A program made the translations under genes and the position numbers. A stretch of DNA of 5,676 nt, from assembly GCA_013335425.1 (NCBI GenBank), contig JAAXVQ010000157.1, positions 1 to 5,676 on the forward strand, read 5' to 3'. The DNA is from Candidatus Firestoneibacteriota bacterium (GTDB lineage Bacteria > Oederibacteriota > JAAXVQ01). Below the pieces are notes generated by a model. That model was not told the DNA's origin and searched no databases. It was given only the letters and a program-made list of their open reading frames with translations. Positions 1 through 5,357 of the stretch are shown here, piece by piece (positions within the stretch are counted from its first letter, which is position 1; each line of letters starts with the position of its first letter).

Positions 1-112
1 AAGAGATCATCTTGATCAATTTGCTCCTCTTGGGCTTATGCCATGCGGACATGGACAAAAGCCGAGCCGGATCATATTCGCCCGCGATTTTTAGAATATT
101 AGATTTATCCAT
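1..112 (-). CDS. N-terminal part of an unknown protein, cut by the left window edge
   Basis: Reading the minus strand from an ATG at 112-110 gives 37 open codons to the window edge. The peptide starts MDKSNILKIAGEYDPARLL and continues with a basic stretch (HKPKRSKLIK). It is listed because all three start signals agree: a Shine-Dalgarno sequence (AGGAGA, 118-123) five bases upstream of the ATG, a near-consensus sigma70 promoter at 150-178, and a leader of roughly 30 bases. The codons (GCG, GGC, GAA, CCG, CGG) match the phosphorylase gene and contrast with the AT-rich DNA just upstream. I do not recognise the family. The basic, amphipathic N-terminus has no signal peptide or membrane segment, so a cytoplasmic protein is likely. 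The gene has its own promoter and is probably not co-transcribed with the phosphorylase. Confidence 0.7.
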   Translation of the reverse strand, partial: MDKSNILKIAGEYDPARLLSMSAWHKPKRSKLIKMIS

Positions 113-117
113 AGTAA

Positions 118-123
118 TCTCCT
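118..123 (-). promoter_or_regulatory. Shine-Dalgarno site of the left-edge gene
   Basis: AGGAGA on the minus strand, five bases before the ATG at 112-110. It fixes the start of the partial gene and distinguishes it from chance reading frames in this short edge segment. Confidence 0.7.
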
Positions 124-149
124 GTTTAAGCCCTCTATATCTTGCCATA

Positions 150-178
150 AATATACCATATGAATTTCTAAATTTCAA
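150..178 (-). promoter_or_regulatory. Sigma70-type promoter of the left-edge gene
   Basis: On the minus strand, TTGAAA (178-173) is followed by a 17-base spacer and TATATT (155-150). Each box matches five of six consensus bases, and the spacer ends in TGG, giving a partial extended -10 element. Transcription would start near 143, leaving about 30 bases before the ATG with the Shine-Dalgarno site inside. This is the best promoter in the window. No operator is obvious around it. Confidence 0.65.
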
Positions 179-346
179 ATATCGCCGTTTTTAATGACCA
201 ATAACTATTGTTTAAATATGGCCATGGTTTATTTTGAAACATATCTTTAATTTACTTTTTTAAATAAATTGTTATATTTTAAGGAGTTTTTAAAAGAATT
301 ATTAAAAGTAACGCTTTACAGGAAAACAGGATAGGGAAGTTATTAC

Positions 347-389
347 GATATTTATTTTAATAATATTTTTTAAAAAAAATATAAATATC
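347..389. repeat. AT-rich inverted repeat
   Basis: GATATTTAT (347-355) and ATAAATATC (381-389) are perfect 9-bp inverted arms. The 25 bases between them are almost only A and T and contain a second self-complementary core of T and A runs (about 364-381). The DNA could form a long weak cruciform or RNA hairpin on either strand. It could be a bidirectional terminator or a bent-DNA protein site, but repeats like this also arise by chance in AT-rich spacers. Confidence 0.5.
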
Positions 390-405
390 AAGATATGTTT
401 TATCA

Positions 406-424
406 GACGGGTTGAGAAACCGTC
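406..424. repeat. GC-rich stem-loop in the AT-rich spacer
   Basis: GACGG (406-410) pairs with CCGTC (420-424), and an inner TT/AA extends the stem with one bulged G. In plus-strand RNA the loop would be GAGA, a GNRA-type tetraloop. Neither side has a T run, so it is not a standard intrinsic terminator. It lies 62 to 80 bases beyond the phosphorylase stop and may protect or help end that transcript. Confidence 0.4.
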
Positions 425-457
425 AACGCGCCCAATTTAATTCAAGAAAATTAGTCA

Positions 458-478
458 GAAACCTCGCTGCCCGGTTTC
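458..478 (-). terminator. Candidate terminator of the phosphorylase gene
   Basis: On the minus strand GAAACC (478-473) and GGTTTC (463-458) form a perfect 6-bp stem with a 9-base loop, beginning seven bases after the phosphorylase stop. The sequence after it is T-rich but interrupted (TGACTAATTTTCTT). The position is right for a terminator but the stem is short and the T run is poor. The stem-loop at 406-424 may contribute. Confidence 0.35.
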
Positions 479-485
479 GCAGGCT

Positions 486-2903
486 TTAACCTAAAATCAC
501 TTCCACGTTATGTGTCCCGTTGTCGTTGAAAATAGGAATAATCCGATTGGTCAGCTTTTGACCATCAACCGTCACCGTTTTAACGCCGCGGCTGACATGA
601 GCCGGATTTTTAACGGCAATTTGGTAATGGGCTCCCCGATAAATGCGTTGAACCGTGAAGCCTTCCCAATCGGCGGGAATGCACGGATCGATCTGCAACC
701 CCTGATAGGTAGGCTGAATGCCTAAAATATACTTCGTGCTTGCCTGGTACATCCACGAGGCCGTGCCCGAAAGCCAACTGTTGCGCGCCAAGCCAAATTG
801 CGGATGTTCGTCCCCTAAAATATTCTGGGGATAACTGTAGGGCTCACATTCAAAAACATCCAAGCGGTCATTTTTCGTGGCCGGATTGATTTGGTTGTAG
901 TACTGGAACGCCCGTTCGCCGTTGCCCACCTTGGTTTCCGCGATAATGACCCAGGGATTGGTATGTAAAAAGATACCGCCGTTTTCTTTCGCCCCCGGGG
1001 GATAAGTGGAGATCCCGCCGATATTCGGGTCAAATCCGTCAAATCCCGGAGCGCTCAGTTTCATGCCGTTGGCAGTGTTGAGATGCCGGTTTACGCTCTC
1101 CAGGGATTTTTTCGCACGATCATCGGGCGCAAAACCGGAAAGCACCGCCCATGATTGGGAATTGATGTAAATTTTGCCTTTTTCATTCGCCTGTGAACCG
1201 AGGGGTTTGCCGTCATGGTCAAAATAGCGGATATACCATTCTCCGTCCCAGGCCGCCTCGTTAAACGCCCGCTTCATGGCTGCATAATAGCCCCGATATT
1301 GCTCGGCCTGGGCCGGCTCACCCAAAAACTCCTGCAAGGCGATCATTTCCTGCAAAGCCCAGCCGTACAAATTGGCGTTAAAGCTTGATTCCGCGCCCGT
1401 GGCCAGGTTCACGGTGTCGTTCCAGTCTGCAAATCCCAGCAGAGGCAGCCCATGCCGGCCGACATTGAGGCGGCTGAAGTCCAAGGAACGACGCATATGT
1501 TCCAGCACGCTTCCGCTCTCTTCAGGCAGGCCTTGCTGATTTTTTTCATAGAACGGCACTATTTCCTTGAGGAAATCCACGTTGCCGGTTTCTTTGACAT
1601 ACGCCGTGATGGCCAGAACGCACCACAAATGATCATCGCCGTAATAATGCGGCCGGTCTTCGCGCTCTTCGGAGTCGCCCACCGTGGCCACCATGCTCAT
1701 GGGGTTAAATTGATGCATGGACGAACCGTCGCGTTTTTGGATCATAAGGATTTTCCTGATCAGTTCCCGGCCGTCTTCGGGGATATGTCCCAGCACGCCC
1801 ATCACGTCCTGCAAACTGTCGCGCGTCCCGATCCCGCGCGACGATCCCAAACCCAACTGGTACAACGACAAATAGCGCGACCAGTTCTTGGTGATGTAGC
1901 ATTGCCGGGGGTTGTGCACGTTGAGCATGACGTTCATGTTTTCGTCCGGTGTTTCCACCTGAAAATGCGACAAATACTTCTCCCAAAACGCTTTGAGTTC
2001 CGCCAAGGCCCGGTCCACCTGCGCTTCCTCACGAAAGCGCTGGATCCCCGGCATGGCCTTGGCCAAGCTCTCTTCCTTGCCCAATTGGGTGATCAGGCGC
2101 TGCGTTTCCCGGGGTTGAACCGTTCCGAGATGGTGCAGCAGCACCCCCAAGTTATCTCCGCGCAAGGCTTCGTGGTTTTCCAATTCGGGTTGCAGCAGCG
2201 CCAGCGGTTGCTTCCAAGTCCCGTATTCATTACGCCCCAAAAACCGTTTGCGGTCCGATTCAAAGGAAGAAACCGGCCGGTTGGAGGTAAAATAGTTGAT
2301 CGAAAAATCACGGCACATAAACGCATACTGGCTCAAAACCTTATGCCCGGTGCTTTCCGGGTAAACTTTGCTCTGCATGGTTTGCGGAACCCAATCCGCG
2401 TTGGTAAACTGTTTCAAGGCGTCAAAATGCGTGTACTCCACCACCGGAATCAGGTCGATCTCGCGCGCTTCGTCCGCCAAGTTGGTGACGCGGATATCGC
2501 GGAGCATGACGCTGCCGCCTTTGGGTATAAAAACCGTGATGTCGCAGCGGATGCCGTAAAACTCCGTCACAAAACGGGAGTACCCGAGGCCGATGTGACA
2601 CTCAAAACGATCGTAGGCGTCCAAGGTAGGCACATAATAAGGCGAGAAGATCCGGTAACGCCCGTCTTTGTCCTTGAACCGGACATAGAGCGTTTCCCCT
2701 TTAAAATCCGAGGCCGGCAATTGCGGGATATATTTGACCATGCGGTTTAAAGCCGGATCGCCTTTGCAGATCAGCGACCCGCCCGTGTGATCGACGATGC
2801 CGCCGAAGGAAAGTTCTCCGACATAGTTCACCCATTTTACCGGCGTTTCCGGGTTGGTAATAACATACTCCCGAGTGGCATTGTCAAAATATCCGTATGA
2901 CAT
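486..2903 (-). CDS. GH94 family glycoside phosphorylase (cellobiose/chitobiose phosphorylase-like)
   Basis: An inverting phosphorylase of glycoside hydrolase family 94 that cleaves a beta-linked disaccharide with phosphate, giving a sugar 1-phosphate and a free sugar in the cytoplasm. It has 805 residues, normal for cellobiose and N,N'-diacetylchitobiose phosphorylases. The order is an N-terminal beta-sandwich (about 1-300, opening YGYFDNATREYVIT), a linker, an (alpha/alpha)6 catalytic barrel (about 320-720) and a C-terminal beta part. Against Cellvibrio gilvus cellobiose phosphorylase as I recall it, the general acid is D496 in ADWND. Sugar contacts are R356, D362, Y634, K639 and E640; phosphate contacts are R343, H647, S712 (Thr there) and G713. 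The barrel lacks the longer cellobiose-type loop after ADWND and has DDHLW, as in chitobiose phosphorylase, but keeps STYPPG and a C-terminus like the Clostridium thermocellum cellobiose enzyme. Specificity is therefore open. The ATG has a strong ribosome site and its own promoter. There is no signal peptide. Confidence 0.93.
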   Translation of the reverse strand: MSYGYFDNATREYVITNPETPVKWVNYVGELSFGGIVDHTGGSLICKGDPALNRMVKYIPQLPASDFKGETLYVRFKDKDGRYRIFSPYYVPTLDAYDRFECHIGLGYSRFVTEFYGIRCDITVFIPKGGSVMLRDIRVTNLADEAREIDLIPVVEYTHFDALKQFTNADWVPQTMQSKVYPESTGHKVLSQYAFMCRDFSINYFTSNRPVSSFESDRKRFLGRNEYGTWKQPLALLQPELENHEALRGDNLGVLLHHLGTVQPRETQRLITQLGKEESLAKAMPGIQRFREEAQVDRALAELKAFWEKYLSHFQVETPDENMNVMLNVHNPRQCYITKNWSRYLSLYQLGLGSSRGIGTRDSLQDVMGVLGHIPEDGRELIRKILMIQKRDGSSMHQFNPMSMVATVGDSEEREDRPHYYGDDHLWCVLAITAYVKETGNVDFLKEIVPFYEKNQQGLPEESGSVLEHMRRSLDFSRLNVGRHGLPLLGFADWNDTVNLATGAESSFNANLYGWALQEMIALQEFLGEPAQAEQYRGYYAAMKRAFNEAAWDGEWYIRYFDHDGKPLGSQANEKGKIYINSQSWAVLSGFAPDDRAKKSLESVNRHLNTANGMKLSAPGFDGFDPNIGGISTYPPGAKENGGIFLHTNPWVIIAETKVGNGERAFQYYNQINPATKNDRLDVFECEPYSYPQNILGDEHPQFGLARNSWLSGTASWMYQASTKYILGIQPTYQGLQIDPCIPADWEGFTVQRIYRGAHYQIAVKNPAHVSRGVKTVTVDGQKLTNRIIPIFNDNGTHNVEVILG

Positions 2904-2912
2904 GGCGCGCAG

Positions 2913-2920
2913 ACCTCCTC
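2913..2920 (-). promoter_or_regulatory. Shine-Dalgarno site of the phosphorylase gene
   Basis: GAGGAGGT on the minus strand, nine bases before the ATG at 2903-2901. It is nearly a full anti-16S match and supports this start, which also matches the conserved N-terminus of the family. Confidence 0.8.
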
Positions 2921-2948
2921 AAAATTCAACCTGGATCAAAACCCAAAA

Positions 2949-2977
2949 AAGATACCACAGACCGGGGGAAAAGTCAT
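2949..2977 (-). promoter_or_regulatory. Candidate sigma70 promoter of the phosphorylase gene
   Basis: On the minus strand ATGACT (2977-2972), a 17-base spacer and TATCTT (2954-2949), each box four of six to consensus. The spacer ends in TGTGG, so TGTGGTATCTT resembles an extended -10. The start would fall about 40 bases before the ATG. It shares TGGTATnTT with the promoter at 150-178. It supports transcription of the phosphorylase apart from the secreted-protein genes upstream. Confidence 0.45.
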
Positions 2978-3187
2978 TCTTTTCGACGCGCTCCAAGAGT
3001 TGTGCCCACAAAGCCGGCGGAGAGGTTTGGCGGCACTTGAACGCGAAATCGTTTTTGTATTATGGCCATGGGGAAAAATGCGAAAAAACAAGTTGAAGCC
3101 GGGCACACAGCGACAAACACTCTAGGGGCTTATCCCTGACTTGAACAAGCCTGAAAAAACATCACGCTAAACGCAAACCAAGCGGGC
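2978..3187. other. Intergenic spacer upstream of the phosphorylase promoter
   Basis: About 210 bp between the terminator of the secreted-protein gene and the phosphorylase promoter. I see no gene: the open frame that crosses it on the plus strand runs into the antisense of the phosphorylase gene and has no ribosome site. A short imperfect dyad (AGGG at 3124-3127, CCCT at 3134-3137) and an ATGGCCAT palindrome (3062-3069) are the only local structures, and both are weak. Regulator sites for the phosphorylase could lie here but none is recognisable. Confidence 0.5.
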
Positions 3188-3218
3188 AAAAAAACGCCTA
3201 AGGTTTCAGATCAGCGTT
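3188..3218 (-). terminator. Candidate intrinsic terminator of the secreted-protein cluster
   Basis: On the minus strand AACGC (3218-3214) pairs with GCGTT (3197-3193), and the second arm runs directly into a T tract (seven T counting the two in the stem). The 16-base loop can form a small inner helix (CTGA with TTAG). It begins 18 bases after the stop at 3237. A second short dyad (AAACGG 3222-3227, CCGTTT 3233-3238) overlaps the stop codon but has no T tract. The stem is short, so strength is uncertain. Confidence 0.5.
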
Positions 3219-3236
3219 CCCAAACGGGAAATCCGT

Positions 3237-4226
3237 TTATGGCTTGACCGCCGAACCGGTGTTACCCTGACTGGAAGGGTTTACGTTCTTAGACTTCGAC
3301 GCGCCTTGAGTCGAAACCAAAACCCGTAAGTACATCACCCCCGTCACGTTTTGATTTTCCACTTCCGGGGTAACAGAAATAAAAAACTCATATTTTTTAC
3401 CGGCGTATTTGGGATCAGCCGGAAACTCCACAGTCATGGGAAAATCTCGTTTAGCGTTGGCGGGTACCGCCAGTGAGCCTGAAGGAAATTTAAGAAATTT
3501 GGCATCCGGGCTGAATTCATACTCCGGCATAAGGTTGAACATTTCGGAATCAGGTAAAACGCTTTCCAGAATAGCCACAATTTCGCTGTCATTGGAATTA
3601 ACGAGTTGTACCGGCTTCCCGTCCAAGTTTTTAACTTCCGTTTCTTTACCCAACACCACATCGTCCAAATACACTACGTCCGGAATCATTTTGAAATTCA
3701 ATTTCAATTGCTTGGACTTCGTCACACGCAAGGCATCCTGCACCGGTGCGGTGCTGAAAAGAATTTTGCTGGTTACCGCAAAAGCCACATTAATGCCGCC
3801 TTCCGTGTGGACTTCTGCGGTTTCGATGCAAACCTGATATTTTTTTCCCAAATATTTTTTTTGATTGGGAATGATAAGTTTGATGCTGGTTTTAAAAGTC
3901 CCCTTGGCCGCCACCGTAAACCGGGTATCCTTGACCACGACCCATTTGACATCCGGGATGGGCTCAAACCCCGAACGCAATTGATTTTTCAGGGGCTTTA
4001 AAACTTCGATTTTCATATCAATGACTTTGTTTTGACCGTTCCCCAGGGTAAAGGGCATATTGGTCAGTTCGGAAAGGTCATAGGTATTGCCAATGCGCAA
4101 ATTTTCAAAAAAAACTTCAGCATAGTTGGAACTTAACGCCCAGAACGAAGGAACCAGGCTCAGTAGAAACAACCCGCTTAAAAACAATCGGCTGATATTT
4201 TTTTTGATTTGATCGGCTTGTACCAT
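3237..4226 (-). CDS. Exported protein with two tandem Ig-like modules, function unknown
   Basis: 329 residues from the ATG at 4226-4224. After a basic start (MVQADQIKKNISR) comes a hydrophobic segment (about 14-30) ending SFWA, a signal peptide or N-terminal anchor, so the protein acts outside the inner membrane. Two related modules follow, about 36-159 and 183-306. Each begins with a V-F/Y-hydrophobic strand ending in LG or IG (FFENLRIG; YLDDVVLG), then has a PD-hydrophobic motif (FEPIPDVKW; YEFSPDAKF), a VxA segment, a proline followed by Y-x-GKKY (KKYLGKKYQV; PKYAGKKYEF) and a last strand ending in ST. This reads as two beta-sandwich domains made by duplication. The last 23 residues are rich in S, N, G and K, like a flexible tail. 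The frame is open to a TTG at 4277, but that start lies inside the hairpin at 4253-4303 and adds a basic stretch before the signal, so ATG is preferred; its ribosome site (GGGCGG) is weak. The module recurs in the gene at 5369-5676. No named family recognised. Confidence 0.85.
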   Translation of the reverse strand: MVQADQIKKNISRLFLSGLFLLSLVPSFWALSSNYAEVFFENLRIGNTYDLSELTNMPFTLGNGQNKVIDMKIEVLKPLKNQLRSGFEPIPDVKWVVVKDTRFTVAAKGTFKTSIKLIIPNQKKYLGKKYQVCIETAEVHTEGGINVAFAVTSKILFSTAPVQDALRVTKSKQLKLNFKMIPDVVYLDDVVLGKETEVKNLDGKPVQLVNSNDSEIVAILESVLPDSEMFNLMPEYEFSPDAKFLKFPSGSLAVPANAKRDFPMTVEFPADPKYAGKKYEFFISVTPEVENQNVTGVMYLRVLVSTQGASKSKNVNPSSQGNTGSAVKP

Positions 4227-4252
4227 GATGACCGCCCGTTTGTAAAATTTAA

Positions 4253-4303
4253 GAGCGGTCTCCCTGCGGAAAGCCAACCACCCGGCCGCAAGGAGACCGC
4301 CTC
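4253..4303 (-). terminator. Long intergenic hairpin between the two secreted-protein genes
   Basis: On the minus strand GCGGTCTCC (4300-4292) pairs perfectly with GGAGACCGC (4263-4255). The helix continues inward through TTGCGG (4291-4286) with CCGCAG (4269-4264), giving 15 pairs around a 16-base loop; a bulged G and GA/TC extend it outward. One inner pair is G-U in minus-strand RNA but a C-A mismatch in plus-strand RNA, so the structure is better as minus-strand RNA. It starts 19 bases after the stop of the 241-residue gene and is followed by an imperfect T tract (TTAAATTTT). It could be a leaky terminator or an RNA-end stabiliser that lowers expression of the 329-residue gene relative to the one before it. 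Confidence 0.65.
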
Positions 4304-4322
4304 GAAAACAACTAACTCAAAA

Positions 4323-5048
4323 TTATAGCGCGTGCACGGTTACGTTGATCGCCATCGGATAAGTGAAGGTGCCGCTGGTCGGGGCATCAAAGCTCATCCG
4401 CAAGCAACGGGTGCCGAGGTACTCTGCACCCGGCGCTGCCGTGGGGATATTGTAACCTTTCACACCCAACTGGGGTTGAGCGTCAATGCCATACACGGTA
4501 TTGGTAGCCGTGGTCAAGCCAATCTGGAACACGTCGGTCGCGTCAAAGTTCGCGGCTGACAAGGTCCAGAAATCAATGCCCGCATAGCCGGTTCCCGTAT
4601 TGCCCGTGTTTGCCTGCCACGCAGCTTCGGTCCCAAAGTAGTTGGTGAACACGCCGGCGAGCCGGTACTGATTAGGCCCTGTGGCGGTAACTCCGGGAGT
4701 GCCGCCCAGCAAAGCCGTCCAATACTGAGTGCTTCCGCCCACTGAGTTTGCGCCTGCATCTTGCAGAACCTGTAGGGCAATGGTGTTGGAACCGCGGTTG
4801 ATGATGTTGATGTAGGGTTCATTGGCATCCGTGCCTTTGCCTTGGGAAACTTTGTTGGCGCCGGCTCCGACCACGCCGAAATCCATAGCCGCGGCGACGT
4901 TGGCATTGCCTTCAATGTTCACGGTGTCCGCAACTACGAAAACGTGAATCGGAAACACAATGGTCGTAACAGGCGCGGCCATGGCCATGTTTGCGGCCAT
5001 GGCGCTGACTGCGACTGCTGCAATAGCAAGTAAAAGATTTTTCTTCAT
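4323..5048 (-). CDS. Small secreted protein, possible major subunit of a surface structure
   Basis: 241 residues with a textbook Sec signal peptide: MKKN, a hydrophobic core (5-18) and an AMA cleavage site after residue 24, leaving a mature protein of 217. The mature part is rich in A, G, T, N and V, has one cysteine (C215) and few charges, and alternates short hydrophobic strands with polar loops. Recognisable segments are MDFGVVGAG (55-63), INIINRGSNTIALQV (80-94), IDFWTLSAANF (158-168) and a C-terminal strand set (CLRMSFDAP, then TFTYPMAINVTVHAL, to 241). The C-terminal pattern, hydrophobic strand, AP, small residues, then a final IxVTVxA strand, resembles beta-sandwich envelope subunits such as WxL-type or fimbrial-like proteins, but no diagnostic motif proves membership. 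A strong ribosome site, a long control region upstream and a hairpin directly after suggest high expression. It sits between two genes that share a beta-module, so a subunit with accessory proteins is plausible. Confidence 0.88.
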   Translation of the reverse strand: MKKNLLLAIAAVAVSAMAANMAMAAPVTTIVFPIHVFVVADTVNIEGNANVAAAMDFGVVGAGANKVSQGKGTDANEPYINIINRGSNTIALQVLQDAGANSVGGSTQYWTALLGGTPGVTATGPNQYRLAGVFTNYFGTEAAWQANTGNTGTGYAGIDFWTLSAANFDATDVFQIGLTTATNTVYGIDAQPQLGVKGYNIPTAAPGAEYLGTRCLRMSFDAPTSGTFTYPMAINVTVHAL

Positions 5049-5056
5049 TGCACCAT

Positions 5057-5062
5057 CTCCTT
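5057..5062 (-). promoter_or_regulatory. Shine-Dalgarno site of the 241-residue secreted protein
   Basis: AAGGAG on the minus strand, eight bases before the ATG at 5048-5046. It is strong, well spaced and followed directly by the signal peptide codons, so the start is secure. Confidence 0.8.
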
Positions 5063-5099
5063 AAATTTTTATGGTTTGTTCCCGTACTGGTCCTGCTCA

Positions 5100-5115
5100 A
5101 GCAACTGCTCTCCCA
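5100..5115 (-). promoter_or_regulatory. Candidate sigma54 (-24/-12) promoter
   Basis: TGGGAGAGCAGTTGCT on the minus strand. It keeps TGG at -24 and TTGCT at -12 with the exact GG-to-GC distance required by sigma54, but has G for C at the fourth and sixth consensus positions. Transcription would begin near 5089, leaving about 40 bases of leader before the ATG at 5048. No activator gene is in the window. It competes with a sigma70-like candidate at 5289-5318. Confidence 0.3.
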
Positions 5116-5139
5116 CCCCCTTCGCCATAGTGGTTAAGT

Positions 5140-5217
5140 ACATGCGTTTAACTAAAAAGATGTCGGCAATTATTAGACGTTCCCAAGTCGGAAAAGGTTA
5201 CATAAAAAAACGCATGT
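5140..5217. repeat. Perfect 10-bp inverted repeat with 58-bp spacer
   Basis: ACATGCGTTT (5140-5149) and AAACGCATGT (5208-5217) are exact reverse complements. The pair stops sharply at both ends. It lies upstream of the secreted-protein gene, just above the sigma54-like element. The arms could be two regulator half-sites, the closing stem of a leader RNA structure, or ends of a tiny degraded element. No target-site duplication is visible beside the arms. Confidence 0.6.
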
Positions 5218-5271
5218 CTGCTTATTTCCGGTTATTTATGATCAAGCCCTCCAAAAACTGCAGGTTTCCAT

Positions 5272-5303
5272 AACTATATCACACCTCAACTATATCACAC
5301 CTC
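5272..5303. repeat. Two perfect tandem copies of a 16-bp repeat
   Basis: AACTATATCACACCTC occurs twice head to tail (5272-5287 and 5288-5303) with no mismatch. On the minus strand each copy reads GAGGTGTGATATAGTT and so carries a TATAGT hexamer that could act as a -10 box, preceded by TGTGA. It may be a duplicated regulator site or a doubled promoter element. Confidence 0.8.
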
Positions 5304-5318
5304 GGAAGTCTCCGCCAA
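5289..5318 (-). promoter_or_regulatory. Candidate sigma70 promoter overlapping the tandem repeat
   Basis: On the minus strand TTGGCG (5318-5313, four of six) with an 18-base spacer and TATAGT (5294-5289, five of six). It would give a leader of roughly 230 bases before the secreted-protein ATG, including both arms of the inverted repeat at 5140-5217. The second repeat copy carries another TATAGT but lacks a -35 box. Confidence 0.3.
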
Positions 5319-5324
5319 TGAGGT

Positions 5325-5357
5325 GGAAACGTTTCCTAAAAAACCCTAAAAACGTTT
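5325..5357. promoter_or_regulatory. Candidate paired operator with AAACGTTT cores
   Basis: GGAAACGTTTCC (5325-5336) is a perfect 12-bp palindrome with a central CG, the form typical of LacI-family operators. A second AAACGTTT core lies at 5350-5357, 23 bp away centre to centre. The pair sits between the stop of the right-edge gene and the candidate promoter at 5289-5318. No regulator gene is in the window, so the link to LacI-type control is inference. A hairpin at the end of the upstream mRNA is the alternative. Confidence 0.4.

Larger units (their letters stand above)
179..485. other. AT-rich intergenic region without a gene
   Basis: About 300 bp between the phosphorylase stop and the promoter of the left-edge gene. 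It is strikingly richer in A and T than the phosphorylase gene, with several runs of five to eight A or T. I find no convincing reading frame: stops are frequent in all frames and no start has a ribosome site. It contains a stem-loop just after the phosphorylase stop, a second GC-rich stem-loop and a long AT palindrome, listed separately. A near-palindrome, GTAACGCTTTAC (308-319, five of six base pairs), could be a regulator site but has no other support. Confidence 0.6.

Noticed and set aside
12..194. 60-codon plus-strand frame with a hydrophobic start
   Set aside because: It is antisense to a better-supported minus-strand gene start with promoter and ribosome site, and has no ribosome site of its own.
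217..229. ATGGCCATGG-like sequence seen at 218, 3062 and near 4980
   Set aside because: These are short self-complementary sites in unrelated contexts, one inside signal peptide codons, so chance is the better explanation.
1452..2750. Long open frame of 432 codons on the plus strand
   Set aside because: It is entirely antisense to the conserved GH94 catalytic region, has no ribosome site and a histidine- and arginine-rich composition typical of a shadow frame.
2854..3096. 80-codon plus-strand frame across the phosphorylase start
   Set aside because: It overlaps the start and ribosome site of the phosphorylase in antisense, with no start signals and no recognisable protein features.
3606..4001. 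Open plus-strand frame of 131 codons
   Set aside because: It is antisense to the first module and the inter-module region of the 329-residue protein, which are supported by internal homology.
4514..4915. Open minus-strand frame of 133 codons inside the 241-residue gene
   Set aside because: It is another frame of a gene with a clear signal peptide and ribosome site; the product is rich in R, P and S, as expected of a frame shadow.
5140..5217. Idea that the 10-bp inverted repeat marks a miniature transposable element
   Set aside because: At 78 bp it is very short, no target-site duplication flanks it and no second copy is present in the window. It was kept only as an inverted repeat.
5142..5273. 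Small basic plus-strand peptide in the control region
   Set aside because: There is no Shine-Dalgarno sequence before the ATG, and the frame is built from the repeats of the control region. It is more likely non-coding.
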